Of a stretch of DNA of 64,000 nucleotides, positions 36,539-45,235 are shown piece after piece; positions within the stretch are counted from its first letter, which is position 1; each line of letters starts with the position of its first letter. The stretch is from contig NZ_NEXS01000003.1 of NCBI RefSeq assembly GCF_002810445.1, positions 682,001-746,000 of the forward strand, given 5' to 3'. A program made the position numbers and the translations under genes. The stretch comes from Advenella sp. S44 (GTDB taxonomy: Bacteria > Pseudomonadota > Gammaproteobacteria > Burkholderiales > Burkholderiaceae_B). The notes beneath the pieces were generated by a model. The model ran no database searches, had not been told where the DNA came from, and worked only from the letters and a program-made list of their open reading frames with translations.

Positions 36539-37628
36539 CATAATTCCGATTTCCGATATTCGCAAAGTGGCAGGAAAAACCCTGCCGAAGGCGCAGTACA
36601 TACCCGGCAGGCCCGTTGTGGACCAGTTGGGTCGGGCCTTGCGTGACTTGCGCATCTCAATTACCGACAAATGCAATTTTCGGTGCTCCTACTGTATGCC
36701 CCGTGAACAGTTTGGCAGCGACCATGTGTTTCTGCCGCAAAGCCAGATTCTGTCGTTCGAAGAAATTACGCGCATGGCGCGCCTGTTCGCGCAATTGGGT
36801 GTAAACAAATTGCGCATCACCGGCGGCGAACCCTTGTTGCGAAAAGAAATGACCAGTCTGATTGCCATGCTGGCCCAAATCCGGGATCTGGAGGACAAGC
36901 CGCTGGATATTGCGCTAACGACCAACGGGACGCTGTTGCAGCGGCTGGCCGTGCCTTTGCGTGAGGCAGGACTCGAACGCATCACCGTCAGCCTGGACGC
37001 GCTGGACCCTGATCTGTTCCAACAGATGAGCGACACCAAGATCCATATTGACCAGGTCCTTGCCGGTATCGAGGCTGCGCGTGAAGCGGGTATTGACACG
37101 ATCAAGGTCAATATGGTCGTGAAAAAAGGAGTCAATGAGCATCAGGTTGTGCCGATGGCGGAGTATTTCCGGCATAGCGGCCATATTCTGCGCTTTATCG
37201 AATTTATGGATGTGGGTGTTACCAATCACTGGGATATGACAGATGTGGTCAGCGGCGCCCAGATCCTGCAGTTATTGCAGTCGAAATTCGAGCTGGAACC
37301 GGTTCATGCCAACTATCCGGGAGAGGTGGCTAAGCGCTGGCGCTACAAGGATGGCGGCGGCGAAGTGGGCCTTATTACAAGCGTGACGCATGCCTTCTGT
37401 GGCGATTGTACCCGTCTGCGGATGTCGCCGGAGGGAAAGCTGTTCACCTGTCTGTTCGCAGACCAGGGATACGACTTGCGGGCATTGCTGCGCTCATCCG
37501 TTTCCGATCATGAAATTGCCGGTGCGCTGGCCGGCATATGGACGGGCAGAGCCGATCGCTACTCCGAATTGCGTGATCAGTTAATTGGTACGCGCGAAAA
37601 AATAGAAATGAGTTATATCGGAGGCTGA
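36531..37628 (+). CDS. moaA: GTP 3',8-cyclase
   Basis: A 365-residue radical SAM enzyme, first step of molybdenum cofactor synthesis. N-terminal cluster: Cys48, Cys52, Cys55 in TDKCNFRCSYCMPRE; C-terminal cluster in THAFCGDCTRLRMSPEGK plus FTCLF; the C-terminus ends YIGG, the conserved Gly-Gly tail. Translation overlaps the regulator gene. The first 30 residues are an extension. mobA follows after 2 bp. Confidence 0.97.
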   Translation: MTNIIPISDIRKVAGKTLPKAQYIPGRPVVDQLGRALRDLRISITDKCNFRCSYCMPREQFGSDHVFLPQSQILSFEEITRMARLFAQLGVNKLRITGGEPLLRKEMTSLIAMLAQIRDLEDKPLDIALTTNGTLLQRLAVPLREAGLERITVSLDALDPDLFQQMSDTKIHIDQVLAGIEAAREAGIDTIKVNMVVKKGVNEHQVVPMAEYFRHSGHILRFIEFMDVGVTNHWDMTDVVSGAQILQLLQSKFELEPVHANYPGEVAKRWRYKDGGGEVGLITSVTHAFCGDCTRLRMSPEGKLFTCLFADQGYDLRALLRSSVSDHEIAGALAGIWTGRADRYSELRDQLIGTREKIEMSYIGG

Positions 37629-37630
37629 GC

Positions 37631-38257
37631 ATGAGCCCCATACGCTGGCCGGCACAGCTTGAACCACAGGATGTGACGGCCTTGATATTGTCCGGCGGCC
37701 AGGGCCGACGGCTGGGCGGAGTCGACAAAGGCCTGGTGCGGCTGCATGACCGTCCGCTGATCGAATACGTGCTGCGTGCGCTGGCCCCACAAGCGAACAA
37801 GGTGCTTATTAGCGCCAATCAGAACGAGGAACAATACAGTCAGTACGGGCAGGTGGTGCATGATCCCGCCGATTTTGATGGCAGCCAGGGACCGCTGGCC
37901 GGCCTGCTTGCTGCCGCACCCCATGTCGAAACGCCCTGGCTGATTGTGGCCGGATGCGATATGCCGGCGCTACCGCAAGATTACGTAACGCGTCTGTACT
38001 CATCACTGGTGGCCCAGGGCGGGCAGATTGCCTTTGCCCATGCTGGGGCCCGTGACCATGCCATCTGTCTGCTGCTTCATGCGACCGCGCTGGACTCGCT
38101 ACGAAACTATCTGCAAAGCGGCCGCCGCGCCGTCTTGCCCTGGCTTGAATCACAGCACGCATTGCGGGTGATCTTTGATAACGCCCAGGCGTTTCTGAAC
38201 GTCAATACGCCACAAGAGCTGGCGCGCGCTCAGGTCAGCGTGGCCGCAATCGACTAA
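37631..38257 (+). CDS. mobA: Molybdenum cofactor guanylyltransferase
   Basis: A 208-residue nucleotidyltransferase that makes the guanine-dinucleotide form of the cofactor needed by formate dehydrogenases. Motifs: LILSGGQGRRLGGVDKGLV (GTP loop), FDGSQGPLAGLLAA and VAGCDMPALPQDYV (Mg site). Its ATG lies two bases after the moaA stop. A 9-bp inverted repeat downstream ends the transcript. Confidence 0.95.
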   Translation: MSPIRWPAQLEPQDVTALILSGGQGRRLGGVDKGLVRLHDRPLIEYVLRALAPQANKVLISANQNEEQYSQYGQVVHDPADFDGSQGPLAGLLAAAPHVETPWLIVAGCDMPALPQDYVTRLYSSLVAQGGQIAFAHAGARDHAICLLLHATALDSLRNYLQSGRRAVLPWLESQHALRVIFDNAQAFLNVNTPQELARAQVSVAAID

Positions 38258-38268
38258 CGCTGGGAGAT

Positions 38269-38308
38269 GGCGGGCGGTCCACGGCCTCCCGCCTCGCGTC
38301 CGCCCGCC
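38269..38308. terminator. Inverted repeat between convergent mobA and moeA
   Basis: GGCGGGCGG (38269-38277) and CCGCCCGCC (38300-38308) pair perfectly across a 22-nt loop between the stop codons of mobA (+) and moeA (-). A short TT follows on +. Likely a bidirectional terminator, although there is no long T-run. Confidence 0.5.
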
Positions 38309-38309
38309 T

Positions 38310-39518
38310 TTAGCGGATCCAGTCCTCTTTGGGATAGACCCACACGCGGTCGCCACCGGTATATTTTTGCACTGCCGGCACACGGGCAAAGGCGTTGGCC
38401 CAGGGCAGCGAGGAACTCATGCCCGAACCTTGACGATCATATGGCTCGGCCATGAGCAGTCCGGTTTCTTCGTCCTGCGTAATGCGCACGCGCAAAAATT
38501 CATCTCGGGTTTCATTGAAAACCCGGTCTGTTTTCAGTGTGGCCTGCATCCGCGACGGCAGGCATTGGCTGCGTCCCTGCAGTTTACGGATCAGTGGCGA
38601 GACCAGCACGGTTAGCACGGTATAGGCCGAGACCGGATTGCCGGGCAGGCAGATCACAGGCACGTTGTTAACGCTGGACAGCGCTACCGGCTTGCCCGGT
38701 TTCATGCGCACTTTCCAGAAATCCAGGCTGGCGCCCAGTGCTTCGAGCGCCGGTTTGACCAGGTCTTTTTCGCCTACCGATACGCCGCCGACACTGATCA
38801 CCAGGTCGCACTCGGCAAACAGGGTAATTAATGCGTTGCGGGTTGCATCCATATCGTCTGTGGCATGCAGAACATGTTGCACGCTGGCGCCCAGTGTATG
38901 AAACAAGGCGGTCAGCATGGGGGCATTGGAGTTGAAAATCTGCGATGACTCTCGTGGCTGGCCTACGGGCACCAGCTCGTCGCCGGTCGTCAGGATGCCG
39001 ACCTTGAGCTGGCGATATACCGGCAGTGTGGCAATGCCCTGTGTGGCGATCAGGCCGATTTCGGCAGCGCCCAGTACGGTGCCTTTGCTCAGTATTACGC
39101 TACCGGCGCGGGTATCTTCGCCCTGGAAGCGGATATGCTGCTGTTTGACCGGCGCTTCGGTGATAGTGACCTGTCCGTCCTCTTCGGTGCAGACTTCCTG
39201 GATAACGACCGTGTCGGCGCCTTCTGGAATCAGGCTGCCTGTGAAAATGCGGGAGATTTTTCCCGGCTCCTGCGGGGCCGGAGTCTGTCCCGCAAATACG
39301 CGCTGCTGAACGGGCAGGGCGCGGTCCGGGGCATAGTCCTGCAGACGCAAGGCATAGCCATCCATCGAGCTGTTGTCGGCCGAGGGCATATCCAGTGTCG
39401 CTGTTACATCTTGGGCAAGCACATGTCCGCATGCTTTTTGCAGGCTGATCGTCTCGACAGGGATGTCGGTAATGGGCAGATCCAGCAGTCGCTGCTGGGC
39501 GGTATCAAAATCTAGCAT
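38310..39518 (-). CDS. moeA: Molybdopterin molybdotransferase
   Basis: A 402-residue MoeA that inserts molybdate into molybdopterin. Domain III signature: SVGEKDLVKPALEALGASLD region with SPLIRKLQG nearby; MPSADNSSMDGYALRLQDYA near the N-terminus and KVRMKPGKPVALSS with CLPGNPVSAY are family hallmarks. AGGA precedes the ATG. It lies 81 bp downstream of moaB on the same strand and is probably in the moaCDEB transcript. Confidence 0.96.
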   Translation of the reverse strand: MLDFDTAQQRLLDLPITDIPVETISLQKACGHVLAQDVTATLDMPSADNSSMDGYALRLQDYAPDRALPVQQRVFAGQTPAPQEPGKISRIFTGSLIPEGADTVVIQEVCTEEDGQVTITEAPVKQQHIRFQGEDTRAGSVILSKGTVLGAAEIGLIATQGIATLPVYRQLKVGILTTGDELVPVGQPRESSQIFNSNAPMLTALFHTLGASVQHVLHATDDMDATRNALITLFAECDLVISVGGVSVGEKDLVKPALEALGASLDFWKVRMKPGKPVALSSVNNVPVICLPGNPVSAYTVLTVLVSPLIRKLQGRSQCLPSRMQATLKTDRVFNETRDEFLRVRITQDEETGLLMAEPYDRQGSGMSSSLPWANAFARVPAVQKYTGGDRVWVYPKEDWIR

Positions 39519-39599
39519 ATTGGGTTTTCCTGTAGCCGTTATCTTAAATAAAGTGACGCTGCGCCAGGTCTGTGCGACCGTGGTTATCTTTGCCCGATG

Positions 39600-40124
39600 T
39601 CAGTCACGTGACGCATACGCCGATGCGAAATTGCAGGGCTGGTGATGACTGTCGAACTGCTCGCGCAGGATTTTTTCCCATCCCAGGCGGCAGGCGCTTG
39701 TCGCGCCCGGCAGGCAAAAAATCAGGGTGTTGTTGGCTTTGCCGCCCAGCGCATTCGATTGCAGGCCGGACGAACCGATATCGGCAAATGAATAGGCGCG
39801 AAACAATTCGCCAAAGCCGGCGATTTCTGTATCAAACAAGGGCCTGACGGCTGCAAGCGTAGCGTTCTTGTCGCGCATGCCGGTGCCGCCGTTGGTAATA
39901 ATGGCGTGAACGTCTTCGCTCAGGATCCAGTCGGATAGTTGCTTGCGAATGGCATAACGATTATCCGGGCAAATGGCCTGGGCGGCCACAAGATGACCGC
40001 TGTCTGTGACGGCCTGGGCCAGATAGCGGCCCGAGCTGTCCGTTTCGGCGTTGCGGGTATCGTGAATGGTGAGAATCGCAATGCGCAAGGCGACTTTGCG
40101 GTCAGCCTCCGTTAATGATTTCAT
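39600..40124 (-). CDS. moaB: Molybdenum cofactor biosynthesis protein MoaB (adenylyltransferase)
   Basis: A 174-residue MoaB/MogA-fold protein: AILTIHDTRNAETDSSGRYL, ITNGGTGMRDKNATLAAV and LIFCLPGATSACRLGWEKIL. It adenylates molybdopterin before metal insertion by MoeA. The ATG directly follows the moaE TAA (TAAATG), so they are coupled. No separate mogA is seen, so it probably serves that role here. Confidence 0.93.
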   Translation of the reverse strand: MKSLTEADRKVALRIAILTIHDTRNAETDSSGRYLAQAVTDSGHLVAAQAICPDNRYAIRKQLSDWILSEDVHAIITNGGTGMRDKNATLAAVRPLFDTEIAGFGELFRAYSFADIGSSGLQSNALGGKANNTLIFCLPGATSACRLGWEKILREQFDSHHQPCNFASAYASRD

Positions 40125-40619
40125 TTATTTGCTTCCTGCTGTGTTGTCTTGCGGCGCATTGTCCGGATGGGTCCATTTTTCAAGACTTTGTTGATCGCTG
40201 CTGCGGGCCTCTACCCAGAATGCTTTGCCATCGCTCAGGGTTTCCCGTTTCCAGAAAGGCGCGCGGGTTTTGAGTGCATCCATGATGAACTCGCAGGCCG
40301 CAAAGGCATCGCCGCGATGGGCGCTTGCAACACCCACGAAGACGATTTGTTGCTGCCGCGAGAGGGCGCCCACACGATGCACAATGGTGCTGTCGATAAT
40401 ATCCCAGCGCTGCGCTGCCTGCTGTGCAATGTCGCTCAGCTCCTGTTCGCACATGCCTGGGTAATGCTCAAGAAACAGTTCCTGAGTTTGTTGATCTGCA
40501 GAATAATCACGCACATATCCCACGAACGAAGCCACGGCACCAGCCTGGCCCTGTGTGCGTCGGTGAAGCCCTGCAATCAGCTGTCCTGCATCAAAATCGG
40601 CTTGTTGTACGATAATCAT
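40125..40619 (-). CDS. moaE: Molybdopterin synthase large subunit
   Basis: A 164-residue MoaE. With MoaD it converts cyclic pyranopterin monophosphate to molybdopterin. Motifs: GAVASFVGYVRDYSADQQTQ, EHYPGMCEQELSDIA, VHRVGALSRQQQIVFVGVAS and the active lysine region APFWKRETLSDGKAFW. The C-terminal 20 residues are an unconserved tail. One base separates it from moaD. Confidence 0.95.
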   Translation of the reverse strand: MIIVQQADFDAGQLIAGLHRRTQGQAGAVASFVGYVRDYSADQQTQELFLEHYPGMCEQELSDIAQQAAQRWDIIDSTIVHRVGALSRQQQIVFVGVASAHRGDAFAACEFIMDALKTRAPFWKRETLSDGKAFWVEARSSDQQSLEKWTHPDNAPQDNTAGSK

Positions 40620-40620
40620 G

Positions 40621-40860
40621 TCAGCCTCCGGTCACTGGCTCGAAGATGGCCACTTCATCGCGATCATGAATCAGGGTATCGGTCGGTACGTGTTTCTTAT
40701 TGACGGCGACCTTAAGTACACGGACATCGCTGAGCGCCGGGTAGCGCGCATTGAGCTGCGTCAGCCATTCGTTTACGGTGACAGACTCAGGCAGGGGTAA
40801 TTGTTCCTTGCGCTTGCCGGTCAGCTCGGCAATACGAGCGAAATACAAAATATCAATCAC
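40621..40860 (-). CDS. moaD: Molybdopterin synthase sulfur-carrier subunit
   Basis: A 79-residue ubiquitin-like protein that begins at GTG 40860, which overlaps the moaC stop (GTGATTGA), with GGAG ten bases upstream. ILYFARIAELTGKRKEQLPL at the start and DRDEVAIFEPVTGG at the end; the terminal Gly-Gly is thiocarboxylated to give sulfur. Its activating enzyme MoeB is not encoded nearby. Much longer frames exist upstream but they overlap moaC in another frame. Confidence 0.93.
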   Translation of the reverse strand: MIDILYFARIAELTGKRKEQLPLPESVTVNEWLTQLNARYPALSDVRVLKVAVNKKHVPTDTLIHDRDEVAIFEPVTGG

Positions 40861-41380
40861 AACGCCATTCTCCACTTTTGCCGCCTGATTTGTATTCAAG
40901 CCGGGTCTCTTCAATAATAATGCCCTTGCCGGCGGCCTTGCACATATCATAAATAGTAAGCGCGGCAATCGAGCAGGCGGTGAGCGCTTCCATTTCGACG
41001 CCGGTTTTATAGTCGGTGCGACAGGTTGCCCGGACAGTAACGCACTGCGTCTGGTCATCCAGGGAAAAGTCAATGCCGGCAAAGGTTAGCGGCAGACCAT
41101 GGCACATTGGAATCAGGTCGGCGCAGCGCTTGGCTGCCAGCACGCCGGCTACGCGCGCGGTGTTGAGCACTTCGCCCTTGCTGTTCTCTGCCGCATTAAG
41201 TGCGGCGTAGGAACGAGGTGTCATGCGAACCACACTGCGTGCAACAGCGGTACGCGCGGTGGCGGTTTTTCCCAGCACGTCGACCATTCGAACCTGGCCG
41301 GCCTCATCCAGATGGCTGAGTGCCGGCACGGCAGAATCGGCCACGGCCGGGGTATCAGAAACAACAGGTTTATTTTTCAT
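40853..41380 (-). CDS. moaC: Cyclic pyranopterin monophosphate synthase
   Basis: A 175-residue MoaC, the second enzyme of cofactor synthesis. SHLDEAGQVRMVDVLGKTAT, AKRCADLIPMCHGLPLTFAG and RTDYKTGVEMEALTACSIAA are diagnostic. First gene of the moaCDEB-moeA group. The ATG at 41380 gives the normal N-terminus; no strong ribosome site is visible. Length slightly over typical because of about 20 extra N-terminal residues. Confidence 0.95.
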   Translation of the reverse strand: MKNKPVVSDTPAVADSAVPALSHLDEAGQVRMVDVLGKTATARTAVARSVVRMTPRSYAALNAAENSKGEVLNTARVAGVLAAKRCADLIPMCHGLPLTFAGIDFSLDDQTQCVTVRATCRTDYKTGVEMEALTACSIAALTIYDMCKAAGKGIIIEETRLEYKSGGKSGEWRCD

Positions 41381-41660
41381 GTGCAATAGGCGGTTCTGGA
41401 CCGCAAGGATAAAAACGTAAGCAGCGTTGAACAAGTATTGTTCCGAAGGCAATCACATTTGTCTGGCAGAGCCGATGCTGCATCCGATAACTATACCTGT
41501 ATTTGCGGCGGTTGTGAAAACGCTGCCGGTCAACACGGGTATTTCTATCACCTGCCAATGCTATTGTATGGGCACAGAGGCGGTAGTGGATTTGTCCTTG
41601 GATATTGAACCAGGTGTTACACTAACCTGACACGTTTTTCTTCATATATCAGGAGTCAGT

Positions 41661-42164
41661 ATGACAATCAGCATCGGAGATCGGGTACCCGAAGGTACGC
41701 TCACAGAGTTCGTGGAAAACGAACAGAATGGTCAGGCAGCCGGTCCGCAGGCCTTCAAGGTTTCTGAACTGGTCAAGGGAAAAAAAATTGTTCTGTTTGC
41801 GGTCCCCGGCGCGTTTACACCCACGTGCACCACCAAACATATGGTTGATTTCATTCGTGATGCTGAACAAATCAAGGCTAAGGGTGTGGACGAAATCTGG
41901 TGTGTGGCCGTTAACGATGCCTTTGTCATGGGGGCATGGGGTCGTGAAACCGGCGCGACCGGCGTCATCCGCTTGCTGGCCGACGGCTCTGCCACCTGGA
42001 CCACGGAAATGGGTTTGGAGCAGGATATGATTGCCCGCGGCCTGGGTGTGCGTTCACGTCGCTATTGCGTCCTTCTGGACGATGGCGTGGTCAAGCAATT
42101 GAACGTCGAAGAAGGCGGGGAATACAAAGTCAGCGGCACGCAGACGATTCTTTCTCAGCTTTAA
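41661..42164 (+). CDS. Peroxiredoxin, Prx5-like
   Basis: A 167-residue peroxiredoxin of the AhpE/Prx5 type. The peroxidatic Cys56 is in PGAFTPTCTTKHM, the P-x3-T/S-x2-C motif. It reduces hydrogen peroxide or organic peroxides with thioredoxin or glutaredoxin. GGAG precedes the ATG. A hairpin follows 11 bp after the stop. Confidence 0.93.
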   Translation: MTISIGDRVPEGTLTEFVENEQNGQAAGPQAFKVSELVKGKKIVLFAVPGAFTPTCTTKHMVDFIRDAEQIKAKGVDEIWCVAVNDAFVMGAWGRETGATGVIRLLADGSATWTTEMGLEQDMIARGLGVRSRRYCVLLDDGVVKQLNVEEGGEYKVSGTQTILSQL

Positions 42165-42175
42165 ACGGGTCTCCT

Positions 42176-42198
42176 AGCCGGCGTTCTTTGCGCCGGCT
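42176..42198 (+). terminator. Hairpin after the peroxiredoxin gene
   Basis: AGCCGGCG (42176-42183) pairs perfectly with CGCCGGCT (42191-42198) around a TTCTTTG loop. No T-run follows, so a rho-independent terminator is only possible. Confidence 0.4.
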
Positions 42199-42318
42199 GC
42201 CCATAAGGCAGGTGCCTGGCAGGATCACCGGCCTGGCGCGAACAGTCCGGATCCGCCGCAGACCGTTTTATTCCAATGCGTTTTGTTGTTTTTCATCCGT
42301 CTTTTTCGTCGGGTCAGA

Positions 42319-44130
42319 ATGATCAGCCTTTTTCTGTCGTTTTTTTCTCTGTATCTCGCGACTTTACTGATGTCGCTGGGCACAGGCCTGTACAACACGT
42401 TTATTGCGTTGCACCTGACACACCAAGGCGTCAGCGAGGTCTGGATCGGTTTGCTGATCGCCGCTTTCTACACCGGTCAGGTGCTGGGTGCGCGCTTCGG
42501 CCACAAGCTGGTGCTGCGAGTGGGGCATATCCGTGCCTACGCCATTTCGGCCGCGATGGTAACCGTGCTGGTGCTTGCCCAAACTATTACTCCATTGTTG
42601 CCCGTTTGGGTGTTTCTGCGATTCCTGACCGGGGCAACCATGGTCACGCAATATATGGTGCTCGAAAGCTGGCTCAATGACCAGGCTGATCAGAAGCAGC
42701 GCGGCAGTGTTTTTGCGTTCTACATGGTGATGTCGGGCCTGGGACTGGTAGGCGGTCAAATGACGGTATCGTTATTTACGCCGGCAGACCTGACGACCCT
42801 CAACGTTGTCGCCATGTCCATGGCGCTATGCCTGATCCCGGTTGCCATTACGCGGCGCAGTCATCCGCCCCTGCAGGTACATGCACCGATCAAGCTCAAA
42901 GTGTTCATTCGGCTGGTGCCTATGTCGATGTTCGTGCTTTTCGTGGCGGGCAGTATTACCGGCTCCTTTTACGGGTTGGGGCCGGTTTATGCCAGCAAAG
43001 AAGGGATGAATACCGATCAGGTGGCGGTGTTCCTGTCCGTTTCGGTATTGGCCGGCCTGCTTTCCCAGTGGCCCATGGGCTGGTTGTCAGATCGCATCTA
43101 TCGGCTCAATATGATCCGCTTTAACGCGCTATTGCTCGGCTTGCTGACTATCCCGCTTTATGGATACTGGCATTTGCCTTATTCGCTGATGCTCGTGCTG
43201 GTCGCGGTATTTGGGGTGCTGCAATTTACTATTTATCCACTGGCCACGGCATTTGCCAACGAGCACGTTGACCCTTCGCTGCGCGTCGGTCTCAGTGGCG
43301 TGCTGTTGATGACCTATGGTGTCGGCGCCAGTCTGGGCCCCTTGCTGGTGGGTAAGCTGATGGATATCGGCGGTGCGCATATGTTTTATATCTATACATC
43401 GCTGGCCGCCTTTTCACTTGTGATTTTTGTACGCAAAGAGAAAGTCAAGGGCACCTATAAGGTGGATCCCGAGCCCTTTGTGCCGATGTCGGTCAACGTG
43501 CCTGCCTCGCCCATGGCAACTGCGCTTGATCCGCGTGTCGACGAATCCATCGATATCTCGTCCGATCCACAAGCCATGGACAAGGTACTGGACATCATCC
43601 AGGCCGGAGATCCGATTACGGAACTGAACCTGCCTCATCGCAGCGATGCGGATCATTCCGTGGCAGACGAGGATCTTGCCATGGCGGGTGAGGAAATGCC
43701 AGGCGATGAGGCGAGCATCAATGAGAGCGAGGGCAATGGGAGTGCCGGTGAAAATGCAGCGGATGAAAATTCGGCACGTGGTAGCGCAATAGACGAAGGG
43801 GCAAGTGAGAGCGCCGCGGGTGAGAATGCAGCAGATGAGAGCACAATAGGTGAGAATGCAGCCGGTGGAGCTGCGAATGAAGGCATAACAAATGAAAAGG
43901 CCAGCGACGCCTCGCCAGCGGCAATGCGCCCGCCAGAGTCATCGATGGCGGACAGGCCGAAAGCCCGGCCCGTTCCGGCAGATGGTGAAGGACAACGTGG
44001 CAAATCCGGCTCGGGGGCCTCTGATGCCGATGACAATACACTGCATGCCGATACCCAGGACGCGAGTGATGATAAGCCTGACGTCGATGTCCCGGATGCG
44101 GGCGACGGTAAGTCACGCAGGGATCGCTGA
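42319..44130 (+). CDS. MFS transporter with long acidic C-terminal tail
   Basis: A 603-residue protein. Residues 1 to about 375 are a 12-segment MFS permease of the YcaD-like group (LMSLGTGLYNTFIALHLTHQ, GLLIAAFYTGQVLGARFGHK, SQWPMGWLSDRIYRLNMIRF). From about 375 onward follows a 230-residue tail with no membrane segments, rich in Glu, Asp, Ala, Ser and Gly, with near-repeats (SAGENAADENS, AAGENAADESTIGENAA), probably disordered in the cytoplasm. Substrate unknown. Start uncertain: ATG 42319 has no strong ribosome site and a TTG lies 36 bases upstream. Confidence 0.8.
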   Translation: MISLFLSFFSLYLATLLMSLGTGLYNTFIALHLTHQGVSEVWIGLLIAAFYTGQVLGARFGHKLVLRVGHIRAYAISAAMVTVLVLAQTITPLLPVWVFLRFLTGATMVTQYMVLESWLNDQADQKQRGSVFAFYMVMSGLGLVGGQMTVSLFTPADLTTLNVVAMSMALCLIPVAITRRSHPPLQVHAPIKLKVFIRLVPMSMFVLFVAGSITGSFYGLGPVYASKEGMNTDQVAVFLSVSVLAGLLSQWPMGWLSDRIYRLNMIRFNALLLGLLTIPLYGYWHLPYSLMLVLVAVFGVLQFTIYPLATAFANEHVDPSLRVGLSGVLLMTYGVGASLGPLLVGKLMDIGGAHMFYIYTSLAAFSLVIFVRKEKVKGTYKVDPEPFVPMSVNVPASPMATALDPRVDESIDISSDPQAMDKVLDIIQAGDPITELNLPHRSDADHSVADEDLAMAGEEMPGDEASINESEGNGSAGENAADENSARGSAIDEGASESAAGENAADESTIGENAAGGAANEGITNEKASDASPAAMRPPESSMADRPKARPVPADGEGQRGKSGSGASDADDNTLHADTQDASDDKPDVDVPDAGDGKSRRDR

Positions 44131-44325
44131 TATGCTGCGGCGGCCCAACGCTAGCCACGATTCTGTGCCGCTCGCTGTGGTTGCCAGCGATACCCGGGCT
44201 GTCAGCGCCAGTTGGGCCGGGGTCAATGGGCATGGACCGGATCAGTAGGGCCGAGATCAGTAGGGCTGCGCCATCTCGCGTTCGTCCCTAAAAAATATCT
44301 TCATCATTCATTCAATTTGCGCAAA

Positions 44326-44344
44326 GTTATCAGATAACCTGATA
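44326..44344. promoter_or_regulatory. Overlapping palindromes in the gntR promoter, likely autoregulator operator
   Basis: GTTATCAGATAAC (44326-44338) is a perfect palindrome around a central A, and it overlaps TATCAG/CTGATA (44328-44333, 44339-44344). TTGCGC (44317-44322) and TGATAT (44340-44345) at 17-bp spacing could be the -35 and -10, which would bury the operator inside the promoter and start the RNA within a few bases of ATG 44355. Confidence 0.5.
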
Positions 44345-44354
44345 TATTTACCTC

Positions 44355-45128
44355 ATGCAACTGACAACTTCAACACTCACCGATCGTGTGGCGCAGGCGC
44401 TAATGCAGCGGATTGCCGACGGCGTTTACCCTGTGGGGACCAAACTGCCGTCGGGAAAAATGCTCGCCGGCGAGTTTTCGGTTAGCGCAGCCGTTATCCG
44501 CGAGGCCACCGAACGCCTGCGAACCAAGGGGTTGGTACGTACCCGGCAGGGGGCAGGCTGCGTGGTGTTAAGCCGCGACGTGCACGAGGGTTTTCAGTTG
44601 CCGGTGCCGGAAATGGTGGATCGCAACGCGCTTGGGCATATCTATGAGCTGCGTTTCGAAATCGAAGGCGCCGCAGCCGCATTGGCCGCGGTCCGTGCTA
44701 CTGACGAGGACTTGCGCCAAATGCAGGAGATTCTGCAATCGCTGGAAAAAAGCCTGCACCAGCCCGAAGAAGCACTGGAATGGGATGTCGGATTTCATCG
44801 GGCGATAGCAGATGCAACGCACAACCCGCATTATCGTGATCTGCTGGCTTATCTGGCACGACAATGGCGGCAGAGTGTGCAGGCAGCCCGATTGCATACG
44901 CTCAAGGCTGAACAGGCGTTGCAGGCAAAAACTGCCGGCAACAGCAAGCGCGCCCAAGCAGTAACGACGCTGTCCAGGCAGGTTCATGCTGAGCATGAAC
45001 AGGTGCTTGAGGCAATACGCAGACGGCAGCCGGAACTGGCACGTAGCCGGGCCCAGACCCATTTGCGCAAAGCCAGTGAAAGATTGGGGCTTGATACCAG
45101 CGCGTTTGCGCGCAAGGCGGAAAGTTAA
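44355..45128 (+). CDS. GntR-family (FadR subfamily) transcriptional regulator
   Basis: A 257-residue regulator: winged helix at residues 10-75 (TDRVAQALMQRIADGVYPVG, then FSVSAAVIREATERLRTKGL) and an all-helical FCD effector domain (LRFEIEGAAAALAAVRATDE; FHRAIADATHNPHYRDLL) with the metal-binding Asp/His pattern. The insertion of about 30 residues near 195-225 is unusual. No ribosome site before the ATG; the promoter placement suggests a nearly leaderless mRNA. It probably controls the FAD-linked oxidase gene that follows 107 bp downstream, plus itself. Confidence 0.9.
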   Translation: MQLTTSTLTDRVAQALMQRIADGVYPVGTKLPSGKMLAGEFSVSAAVIREATERLRTKGLVRTRQGAGCVVLSRDVHEGFQLPVPEMVDRNALGHIYELRFEIEGAAAALAAVRATDEDLRQMQEILQSLEKSLHQPEEALEWDVGFHRAIADATHNPHYRDLLAYLARQWRQSVQAARLHTLKAEQALQAKTAGNSKRAQAVTTLSRQVHAEHEQVLEAIRRRQPELARSRAQTHLRKASERLGLDTSAFARKAES

Positions 45129-45235
45129 GACGAGTTTAGCCAGGCGGGGTTTACCGGGTTTTATTATTTTCATAATCACACCGGCTGCAATGCGTGCAAT
45201 TGTGGCAGTCGGCTTCAAATCTATTGGGAAAGACA

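Noticed and set aside
43718-44233. 171-codon - strand frame opposite the MFS tail
   Set aside because: His/Pro/Ser-rich reading of the acidic repeat codons in reverse; no start signal.
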